Source: Terriglobus tenax | Lineage (GTDB): Bacteria; Acidobacteriota; Terriglobia; Terriglobales; Acidobacteriaceae | Direction of reading: 5' to 3' | DNA length: 64,000 nucleotides | NCBI RefSeq assembly: GCF_025685395.1 | Contig: NZ_JAGSYA010000004.1 | Span: forward strand, 1,860,001-1,924,000 | Made by a program: the position numbers and the translations under genes | The notes under the pieces: generated by a model | Seen by the model: only the letters and a program-made list of their open reading frames with translations | Told to the model about the DNA's origin: nothing | Databases searched by the model: none | Shown: piece by piece, positions 19,733 to 27,467 of the stretch | Layout: the number at the start of each line of letters is the position of its first letter | How positions within the stretch are numbered: the stretch's first letter is position 1

Positions 19733-21213
19733 CGTCCCAGATAACTCTTATACTGCGTCTCCACCACACCCGTATTCCGGGCAAGCTGCAGTTTGGCCTG
19801 GTTGAACTGGAAGTTTGCCGTCACATATTGTGACTGCGCCGCGGCCAGTTGCGCTTCCGCCTGGATCACCGGAAGGTTGTCGTCCACGCCCGCCTGGTAG
19901 CGGTCAATGGTGTCCTTCAGAGCCTGCGAAGCCAGGTCAACATTCGATCCCGCAACCTTCACACGCTCCGAGGTCGAGTTCACATCCAGCATCGCCGAAC
20001 GCAGTTGCTGGTCGATGCCGACACGCAGGTCAGAGATCTGGTTGCGCAACGACTCCAGTTGCGCGTCCGCAATCCGGCGGTCTCCACGGAAGCGGGACTC
20101 GGCAAAGATGGGGACATCCAGCTTGGCCATGGCCGCAAACGTGCCGTGATACATGCCGCTGTAGATGGAGTCAGCCAGGTAGCCGCCGGTAACGCCATAG
20201 TTGCCCTGGAAGCTGAGCGCGGGCAGACGCTGGTAAGTAATGGCGCGGCGCTCCAGTTCGTAGACATGAAGCTGCGACTGCAGGCGGAGAAAATCCTTAC
20301 GGCGCTGGTAAGCAAGCGCCTTGGCATCCGGCAAAGACATCTGCGACAGCTCGGAGTATGGAACCACGTCGCTCAGCTCAATGGCCTGGTCGGCGGGCAG
20401 GCCAATCAGCCGGTTGAGCGCGATCTTGTCCTTGGCCAGCGCATTCTCGGCGCTGATCAGCGCCTGCTGCTGCTGCTGGAACTGCGACTGCGCGCGAAGC
20501 ACATCCAGATTGGTACCTACACCGGCGTCATGCTGCGCGCGTGCCTGCCGCAGCACCTCTTCTTCCTGCTTCAGCAGAGACCTGTTGTTCGCGACATTGG
20601 CGGCATCGGCCAGAATGCCCAGGTAGGTCGTGCCTACCTGCAGAACTACCTCTCCGCGCACGGACGCGGTGTTCAGCGCGGCCACCTGCTGCTGCGACTT
20701 GGAGGCACGGTAGACCTCGATCGCCGGCATATTGAACAAATACTGTTGCAGATTGACCTGCGCGGTGACCGTATCGACCTTCACCAGGCTGGGAATCGAG
20801 TCTGCCGGGATGCCGAAAGCATCCAGAAGCCCCGCCGCTTTGCTGGGGCTGAAGCCCATGGCCGCCAGGCTGATCTTCGCACGGCTGGCCGTGCTGGAGA
20901 CCGACATGTTCGGCGTAATGGCCTGCAGGGCGGTGCCCACCTGGCCGTGCAGCGACCGCTGCTGCTGGCGGGCGACCACCAGCTGCAGATTGTTCTCCAT
21001 GCCGAGTTCGATGGCCTCATCGAGCGAAAGACGCCGCACATCCGGGGTTGACACACCGATGGGAACACCCGCAAAGGTCGTCTGAGCGGCCGAGGGGGCG
21101 TCCGGAAGGTTAGAAATCGGCGGAAACTGCGTTGCGCTCTGCCCGATGGCCAGTGTGGCCGCCAGCGGCAGGGCAGAAATTACCGATCGAAGGGCACGTG
21201 TGCGTCGAGTCAT
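19729..21213 (-). CDS. TolC-family outer membrane efflux protein
   Basis: This 494-aa protein has a signal peptide (to about residue 25) and the two repeated helical stretches of the outer-membrane efflux family (LSLDEAIELGMENNLQLVVARQQ..., and the later LDVNSTSERVKVAGSNVDLASQALKDTIDRYQAGVDD). It would form the outer-membrane channel of a tripartite exporter or type I secretion system. No adaptor or pump gene lies beside it, so its partner is elsewhere. It diverges from the DsbA-like gene. Confidence 0.9.
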   Translation of the reverse strand: MTRRTRALRSVISALPLAATLAIGQSATQFPPISNLPDAPSAAQTTFAGVPIGVSTPDVRRLSLDEAIELGMENNLQLVVARQQQRSLHGQVGTALQAITPNMSVSSTASRAKISLAAMGFSPSKAAGLLDAFGIPADSIPSLVKVDTVTAQVNLQQYLFNMPAIEVYRASKSQQQVAALNTASVRGEVVLQVGTTYLGILADAANVANNRSLLKQEEEVLRQARAQHDAGVGTNLDVLRAQSQFQQQQQALISAENALAKDKIALNRLIGLPADQAIELSDVVPYSELSQMSLPDAKALAYQRRKDFLRLQSQLHVYELERRAITYQRLPALSFQGNYGVTGGYLADSIYSGMYHGTFAAMAKLDVPIFAESRFRGDRRIADAQLESLRNQISDLRVGIDQQLRSAMLDVNSTSERVKVAGSNVDLASQALKDTIDRYQAGVDDNLPVIQAEAQLAAAQSQYVTANFQFNQAKLQLARNTGVVETQYKSYLGR

Positions 21214-21339
21214 CTTCAGGCGTTCGTCTGTTGTTAGATTGTCGCCGCACGGAAGCGGTTGCGCAAAATTCTCCCACCCGGGAAATTGGGTAAAATCAGC
21301 TTGCTCGCCCCGGTAGCCCGGCGACGTCCTTTAACTCAT

Positions 21340-22002
21340 ATGATGCGCACGCCCAGACTTCTGCTCGCCCTCGCTCTTACCGCCGCCTCCATGCCCGCGG
21401 TCGCCCAGTTTGTCGGCGGCCAGGCCCCGACCACAACCTTCAAGGACACCTCCATGCTGAAGCCTCCGGCTGGCGCCAAAGTGGCCATCTGGGAGTTCGT
21501 GGACCTGGAGTGTCCCGCCTGCTCCCGCGCTTACCCCCTGGTACATGAGCTGGGCATGAAGTACGGCGTTCCGGTGGTCCAGAAGGACTTTCCGCTGGGC
21601 GGAGCCCATATCTGGAGCTTTGACGCGGCCGTTTACGCCCGCTACATGCAGGACAAGCTGCCCAACGGCAAAAATCTCGCCGACCAGTACCGCGGCGCAG
21701 TTTTCGCCAACCAGACCATGATCGCCAGCAAGGACGACCTGCTGCGGGCCACCCAGAAGTTTATGGCTGACCGCAAGCTGCAGCTGCCCTTCGTCGTTGA
21801 CCCGCAGGGCGAGCTGGCCAATGAGGTCAAGGCTGACCGTGCCCTGGGCGACCGGATCGGCATCAACCAGACCCCGACCATCTGGATCGTGACCGACAAG
21901 GCATTCCAGCAGATCTCGGACTTTGACCAGATCGAGCCCGCCATCCAGTCCGCCAAGGCCCAGACCAGCGGACCGGAAGTCAAAAAGGCCGCAAAGAAGT
22001 AA
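21340..22002 (+). CDS. DsbA-like thioredoxin-fold protein
   Basis: This 220-aa protein has a signal peptide (MMRTPRLLLALALTAASMPAVAQ) and a DsbA/thioredoxin domain. The redox pair is Cys58 and Cys61 in DLECPACSRAYP, and a cis-Pro loop is visible as INQTPTIWI. It likely shuffles or forms disulfides in the periplasm. The start was moved to the tandem ATG (21340), since the longer frame precedes the signal peptide. A bidirectional terminator follows. Confidence 0.88.
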   Translation: MMRTPRLLLALALTAASMPAVAQFVGGQAPTTTFKDTSMLKPPAGAKVAIWEFVDLECPACSRAYPLVHELGMKYGVPVVQKDFPLGGAHIWSFDAAVYARYMQDKLPNGKNLADQYRGAVFANQTMIASKDDLLRATQKFMADRKLQLPFVVDPQGELANEVKADRALGDRIGINQTPTIWIVTDKAFQQISDFDQIEPAIQSAKAQTSGPEVKKAAKK

Positions 22003-22025
22003 ACCTGCGCTGCACGGAATAAGAG

Positions 22026-22050
22026 AAGGCCGCCCATGGGCGGCCTTTCC
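22026..22050. terminator. bidirectional hairpin terminator
   Basis: AAGGCCGCCC and GGGCGGCCTT form a perfect 10-bp stem around ATG-type centre bases, with T/A-rich flanks. It separates the convergent DsbA-like and APC permease genes. Confidence 0.75.
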
Positions 22051-22064
22051 TCTTGTGAGCATCT

Positions 22065-24029
22065 CTAGTCTGCCGGGGCAACCAGCACGCCACGCCGCTG
22101 TGCACCGGCCGGGGGACGCGACATTCTGCTTTCCGTGAGCAGGTCTTCCTGGTCGCTCTTTTCCACGTACCACGGCACGTTGATGACCATCATGCGCTTG
22201 GTGCCCCGCAGAAAAAGCAGCGCCTTAAGGATGGCCGAACGCTGGTTGTGCAGGATGTGGTGATACCACCGGCGTTCCACCAGCTCCGGAACAACAACGG
22301 CAATCAGGCTGTCCGGGTTCTGCCGCTCCACCTCGAAAACGAACTTCAGGATAGGGTGGACAACAAAGCGATAGGGAGAATGCACGTTGGTCAGCGTCGG
22401 TGCAGGTACACCGGCCTTCCGCGCAGGCTCTTCCACCATCTCCTTCCACTGGTTTTCCAGCATGCAGTGGCTTCCCGTGCCTCCCACATGGACGGCGCGC
22501 ACATCGGAAGATAACCGCATGGCGAACGAAAGCGCCTTGCGCGAAACACGGCTCCAGCGATCGACCGGAAGAATCACAATCGGCTCTTCCGTAGAACGCA
22601 CCGTCAGCGGTGCATGCGTGGTGATGCTCTTCGCAACATGGTGATAGTGCCTGCGGATAGCGACCATCCCTACGTAAAGCGTGGGGATCAGCAGCAGCGT
22701 GATCCATGCACCATCGGTAAACTTGGCCACCAGCACAATCAGAACGGTCGTTCCCGTAGCGACGGCTCCAATAGCGTTCACGCTCGCCATGCCAAACTTG
22801 CCGCGCCTCCACCAGTGCACCACCATCCCCGCCTGCGAAAGCGTAAAAGCCAGGAAGGCTCCCACGGCGAAAAGCGGAATCAGCTTGTCGGTAATGCCGC
22901 CGAATGCCGTCAGCAGAGCTCCGGCAAAAACCGTGAGAGCGACAATGCCGTGCGTGTAAACCAGGCGGCGGCCGCGCACGCCAAAGACAGAGGGCAGAAA
23001 CCGGTCCAGCGCCATCACGCGGCACAGGCGAGGAAAGTCAGCGTAGGAGGTATTGGCCGACAGGCAGAGCACCAGCGTGATGCTGCACATCGTGAAGTAG
23101 TAAAACAATCCGCGCCCCGCAACAGCGCTCAGCAACAGCGAAAGCACGCTCTGGTACCCCGGAGCTCCAGGGTCGGTCGCAGTCACGCCATACGCATGAA
23201 CAAGCCACGCCAGCCCCGCAAGCAGCGCCACCAGGATGCCGATGATGATGCTCAGCGACTTTTTGGCCTGGGTGGAAGCCGGGCGGCGGAAAGCCGTGAC
23301 ACCGTTGCTGACAGCCTCAACCCCCGTCATCGCCGTACAGCCGCTGGCAAAGGCTTTGAGCAGCAGCCAGATTCCCGGCAGTGCCAGCGCAGCAGCCGGG
23401 GGTACAGGAAGAGCCACCACAGGCGAGGGGTGTCCGTGCGAAGCAAGGATCTTCCACGCTCCGGCGGCAATCAGCGCTGTCAGGGCGAAGACGAACCAGT
23501 AGGTAGGAAGAATAAAAGCAACGCCCGTATCCTTGACGCCGCGCAAGTTCAGAAAGGCCAGCAGGAAAAGGATGCCAAGGCACAGCGCAACCGTATGCGC
23601 CTGTAACGCAGGAAACGCGGAGACGATCGCGCCAACACCCGCGGCAATACCCACGGCCACATTGAGAATGTAGTCAATCATCAACGCAGCACCGGCGAGC
23701 AGGCCGGAGGTCGCACCAAGATTCGCCCCGGCAACCGTGTAGGAGCCGCCACCGCCAGGGTACGCATCAATGGTCTGCCTGTAAGAGAAGAACACGATGG
23801 TGAGCAGCAGAATGACCACTGCGGTAATGGGAATCAAATACGAGCTTCCGGAAAGCCCCAGCGGAATCAGCAGCGTCAACGCTGCCTCCGGACCATAGGC
23901 GGCGGAACTCAGGGCATCCAGCCCGAAGACCGCTACCCCTGTTTTTGCTGAGATGGTTTGCCCGTGTTCTTCTTCGGTCGCCAGGGCCGAACCTACAACC
24001 TTATCGAGAATCGACATATCTGTGTCCAC
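22065..24029 (-). CDS. APC-family permease with C-terminal cytoplasmic domain
   Basis: This 654-aa protein has about 12 transmembrane segments in the first 480 residues, typical of the amino acid-polyamine-organocation family (ISAKTGVAVFGLDALSSAAYGPEAALTLL start, YPGGGGSYTVAGANLG). A C-terminal soluble region of about 170 aa follows and is unusual for simple permeases; proteins of this build act in amino acid or potassium transport. The GTG at 24029 has GGGAG just upstream; an ATG at 24017 is an alternative. It follows the 66-aa membrane protein gene, probably in one transcript. Confidence 0.8.
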   Translation of the reverse strand: MDTDMSILDKVVGSALATEEEHGQTISAKTGVAVFGLDALSSAAYGPEAALTLLIPLGLSGSSYLIPITAVVILLLTIVFFSYRQTIDAYPGGGGSYTVAGANLGATSGLLAGAALMIDYILNVAVGIAAGVGAIVSAFPALQAHTVALCLGILFLLAFLNLRGVKDTGVAFILPTYWFVFALTALIAAGAWKILASHGHPSPVVALPVPPAAALALPGIWLLLKAFASGCTAMTGVEAVSNGVTAFRRPASTQAKKSLSIIIGILVALLAGLAWLVHAYGVTATDPGAPGYQSVLSLLLSAVAGRGLFYYFTMCSITLVLCLSANTSYADFPRLCRVMALDRFLPSVFGVRGRRLVYTHGIVALTVFAGALLTAFGGITDKLIPLFAVGAFLAFTLSQAGMVVHWWRRGKFGMASVNAIGAVATGTTVLIVLVAKFTDGAWITLLLIPTLYVGMVAIRRHYHHVAKSITTHAPLTVRSTEEPIVILPVDRWSRVSRKALSFAMRLSSDVRAVHVGGTGSHCMLENQWKEMVEEPARKAGVPAPTLTNVHSPYRFVVHPILKFVFEVERQNPDSLIAVVVPELVERRWYHHILHNQRSAILKALLFLRGTKRMMVINVPWYVEKSDQEDLLTESRMSRPPAGAQRRGVLVAPAD

Positions 24030-24050
24030 GCTCTCCCGTAGATAGCGTTC

Positions 24051-24251
24051 CTACCACGTGTGTTTTCGCAGGAAATCAAACAGGGTGAGAAGGAGGATGC
24101 AGCCCGTAAAGGTCAGCAGGAAAGCCACGATAAAGGTCCAGCGGTCATCGTCCTTCGCCGGGGTTTCTGGCTTGCTGGATTTCTGCCGGGCTCCTGCAAA
24201 CATCAGATAGATGCGCCGCCCGGTACCTGTTTTCACAATCGGCGACTTCAT
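24051..24251 (-). CDS. small single-pass membrane protein
   Basis: A 66-aa protein with one C-terminal hydrophobic helix (WTFIVAFLLTFTGCILLLTLFDFL). GGAGG lies 6 bases upstream of the ATG, which argues for real translation. It precedes the APC permease by about 20 bases on the same strand, so it may be an accessory or regulatory subunit of that permease. No family recognised. Confidence 0.6.
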   Translation of the reverse strand: MKSPIVKTGTGRRIYLMFAGARQKSSKPETPAKDDDRWTFIVAFLLTFTGCILLLTLFDFLRKHTW

Positions 24252-24341
24252 GTCTCCCTCCGTCCCGAATGCCTCAGGTTTAATTCTCGGACGGAAAGTG
24301 TAAGAAGAGCATAAAGACGTTCTTCACTGGACCAGCCGAAT

Positions 24342-27206
24342 TTAGGCGATCTCTGAGCCGATACGGATGCAGTCGCGGCCATCATCCTTGGCCCGGTAGA
24401 GAGCGGCATCCGCAATCTGGATAACACGCTCGCGTGTCATGCCGGCTTTGGCCTCGGCTACGCCAAAGCTGCAGGTCACCCAGATGCTTTGGCCCACAAC
24501 GCTATAGGGATCCTGGTTGATGACGCGGCGCAGGCCCTCCAGCCGTTCCGCCGTCTGGTTCAGCTTCAGCCCCGGGAAGATCATCAACAACTCCTCTCCT
24601 CCGAAGCGGCCAATGAAATCATAGGGACGCACCCAGCCCTGGATGCGTCCCGTTACCGTGCGCAGCACCTCATCCCCCGCCAGATGACCGTAGCTGTCGT
24701 TGATGCGTTTGAAGTAGTCCAGGTCCGCCAGCACAATGGTCAGCGACTCTCCGCTGCGGTGGGCAAGCTCCAGTTCGCGATCCAGGATGTCGAGGATGGT
24801 GTGCCGGTTCCATAAACGGGTCAGGCCGTCGCGCTCTGCCTTCTCGCGCAACTCTTCGCGGGCCGCAATCAGCTCGGCCTTTTCCTTGTGCAGTTCCTCG
24901 GTGCGTATCGCCACCATGCGCTCCAACGCGTGCTGGCTGCGACGCAGTTGCGCGGTGCGCCACCGCCACAGCGCAACGGCCAGCAGAACCACCAGCAGAC
25001 CGGCCACAGCATACGCCCATGGCCTGCGCCACCACGGCGGCCGCACCGTAATGTCAAAGCCAACCGGAGCCGACCGGACCCCATGCCCCAGGTTCTCCGC
25101 GACAAACTCGAAGTGATACGTTCCCGGCGGCAGTCCCACGAAGCGTGCGGACCTCTCGTACGTGCTTTGCCACTCATCCGAAAGCCCCACAAGCCGGTAG
25201 GTGAATCGCAGATTGTAGGGCGATGGATCCTCATCCACCCGGAAGCCGACCTCCAGCGCTCCGCCCTGCCCGGTAAGCGTCTGCTGGCTGTCAGGATGGA
25301 CGGGTTTTCCGGCAAAGGTAACCGAGCGCAGCCTTGCATGGAGCGACTTCTCCACAAACAGCTTTTCCGGCTTCAGAAAGTGCGTAATGCCGCGGCTGGT
25401 GCCCACCCACACGCTGCCATCCGCGTCAGCCAGAAAGGCATACACGTCAGTGTCATTCGCGATGAGACCATCCTCTTCCGTAATGTGCAGCCAGTTGTGA
25501 CCGTTGAAGATATCGAGCCCCTGGTCGGTACCAAACCAGATCCAGCCTCGCGTGTCGTGCGACAGGATGTAGTGTGTGCGCAGATAGCTGGAGGGCGTAA
25601 CGATGTGCTGCTCATCGGTGAGCTGGCCATCTTTCAATTGAAAGCGGCGCAGAAAGCCGGCAAACGAACTTGCCCACAGCCTCTGCTGCGGATCGATGGT
25701 GGAGACGAACGATCCCTCTATAAGCGGATTGGGGCTCTGCGCGACCAGGCTCCATGTCCCGTCCGCCGTGCGCCGCAGAAGTCCCTTCGCCGTCGCAAAC
25801 CAGAGATTCCCTTCCGCATCCTCATTGCCGCCATACACGCTCTCAGATTCGCGGGGGATCAGGGCCTCTTTCTGCATCTTGCCGGTCGCAATGTCTACCC
25901 GGTACACCCCGCCCCATGTGGAGAGCCACAGGTTCCCATGGTGGTCCGGAAACATGCTGGTGATGTGCGGAACATCCCTGGCCTGCACCACCAACTCGCC
26001 ATCGTTGCGGAACCGCAGCAGCCCGCCCACCGAAGTACCGGCCCATACCGTACCGTCCTCGGTCGTGACCAGCGAACGCGTCTGCTGTGCATTGCTTCCG
26101 CGATAGCTCTTCACCACCAGGCCATCCTGCAGCACATCAATCCCGGCGACACCGCCAATCCAGACGCGGTTCCGGTGATCGCGCGTTACGGAGTAGATCA
26201 GGTTGCTGGCCAGCCCCGTTGCCCGCGTCCAGTGCTCGGTCTGCCCATAGCCAACCCAGCGCATCACACCAATAGCCGAGCGGCCGATCCATACCGATCC
26301 GTTCCGGTCCTCGCGTACAAAACTGACCGGATAACCGGTGTACTGGCCGGGACGATAGTTCGTCCAACGGCTTCCGTCCCAGCTGGCGACCTCATCCCCC
26401 TGGAAGGTCAGGATGTGCCCGTCCCGGTCCTCCACCAGGGATGCGTCCGGGACGTCCTGCTGCAGCAGCAGCGCATCCGGGTTGTCCCGTAACTCAAAGC
26501 GTGTACCGGTCAGTACGGCCGTCCGCTGCTGGCCTCGCGCCCAGATCACACCGTGGCGATCTTTCAGAAATGCCGACCAGTCGTCCGGTGGAAGATCTCC
26601 CCAGACCGTAACTTTTCCCTGCAGAATGCGGCAGATCTTCCGGTCGCACCCACCCCACAGTGTTCCGTCGCGGTCTTTCACCAGGCTGGTCAGCTTTGCA
26701 GCCTCCGGATGCGCGCGCAACTCCGCTTCCGTCAGATACGGCTTCTGAATCCACTGTCCTGCACGATATTGCACATGCAGGATGTGGTCATCGACCAGCA
26801 GCATTGCCTCCGCTTCGCCCATCGGAACAATGGCCTGTACATGCGCCTTGTCCAGCGAAAGAAACGCGCCAGGACGGCCATATTTCACAGTCCAACCCGT
26901 TTTGATCCACATCTTGCCATCCGAATCGATCTTCAGGCCGAAGATCTGGTCATCGCCAAAGGCCTTATCGGCGAACTCCTCCAGGCTATGTCCGTCAAAG
27001 CGGTACAGCGCATGGGATGTGCAGAACCATAGGGTCCCATCGGGATCCTGTTCCATGCAGAAGACCGCCGGATCTTTCAAACCGGCAGCCTGGTCATAAA
27101 CCTGAAAAGAGTATTCCTGCCCCACAGCCATCGCGCAGAACAACGCGACCGGAAGCAGACCAATACCGGTTCGCCACCGCAGGAGACATTTCAGCAGCGC
27201 AATCAC
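24342..27206 (-). CDS. beta-propeller/Y_Y_Y sensor diguanylate cyclase
   Basis: This 954-aa protein makes c-di-GMP under control of an external sensor. After a signal anchor (to about residue 30), residues 35-620 hold 'two-component regulator' propeller blades with repeated GTLWFCTSHALYRFDG-like units. A Y_Y_Y domain (about 640-715) is followed by a transmembrane helix (AYAVAGLLVVLLAVALW), a coiled coil and a GGDEF domain. The active site is GGEEL (869-873) and the inhibitory I-site RxxD is R860-D863. This propeller-Y_Y_Y front end is better known from glycan-sensing hybrid histidine kinases. It diverges from a GH95 fucosidase, so a glycan signal is plausible. Confidence 0.92.
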   Translation of the reverse strand: MIALLKCLLRWRTGIGLLPVALFCAMAVGQEYSFQVYDQAAGLKDPAVFCMEQDPDGTLWFCTSHALYRFDGHSLEEFADKAFGDDQIFGLKIDSDGKMWIKTGWTVKYGRPGAFLSLDKAHVQAIVPMGEAEAMLLVDDHILHVQYRAGQWIQKPYLTEAELRAHPEAAKLTSLVKDRDGTLWGGCDRKICRILQGKVTVWGDLPPDDWSAFLKDRHGVIWARGQQRTAVLTGTRFELRDNPDALLLQQDVPDASLVEDRDGHILTFQGDEVASWDGSRWTNYRPGQYTGYPVSFVREDRNGSVWIGRSAIGVMRWVGYGQTEHWTRATGLASNLIYSVTRDHRNRVWIGGVAGIDVLQDGLVVKSYRGSNAQQTRSLVTTEDGTVWAGTSVGGLLRFRNDGELVVQARDVPHITSMFPDHHGNLWLSTWGGVYRVDIATGKMQKEALIPRESESVYGGNEDAEGNLWFATAKGLLRRTADGTWSLVAQSPNPLIEGSFVSTIDPQQRLWASSFAGFLRRFQLKDGQLTDEQHIVTPSSYLRTHYILSHDTRGWIWFGTDQGLDIFNGHNWLHITEEDGLIANDTDVYAFLADADGSVWVGTSRGITHFLKPEKLFVEKSLHARLRSVTFAGKPVHPDSQQTLTGQGGALEVGFRVDEDPSPYNLRFTYRLVGLSDEWQSTYERSARFVGLPPGTYHFEFVAENLGHGVRSAPVGFDITVRPPWWRRPWAYAVAGLLVVLLAVALWRWRTAQLRRSQHALERMVAIRTEELHKEKAELIAAREELREKAERDGLTRLWNRHTILDILDRELELAHRSGESLTIVLADLDYFKRINDSYGHLAGDEVLRTVTGRIQGWVRPYDFIGRFGGEELLMIFPGLKLNQTAERLEGLRRVINQDPYSVVGQSIWVTCSFGVAEAKAGMTRERVIQIADAALYRAKDDGRDCIRIGSEIA

Positions 27207-27346
27207 AATCGAAGCAATTCCCGAATCATCAAATCATCGCACGCTGGAAGCTAATCTTCGTCCGCTTTGATCAACATCTCCCCGGTCGCAACCTGTTTTG
27301 GGCATACAACGGTGCCCTGCATTTGATAAAGTTTCCCCGAGCATTT

Positions 27347-27374
27347 TTGACAGGTAGAAATAGTTTTTTACAGA
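27347..27374 (+). promoter_or_regulatory. possible sigma70-type promoter for GH95
   Basis: TTGACA at 27347 is followed after 16 bases by TACAGA. This is a perfect -35 with a weak -10, about 95 bases before the GH95 start. Unproven. Confidence 0.3.
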
Positions 27375-27467
27375 TAGCGCAGACATCGATTCCTCTCTTC
27401 TGCAAAAACAGCTCTGACTTCGAAAAGGACACCGAACTCCCTGCCCCCGGGCGGAAGAGCCCACATT

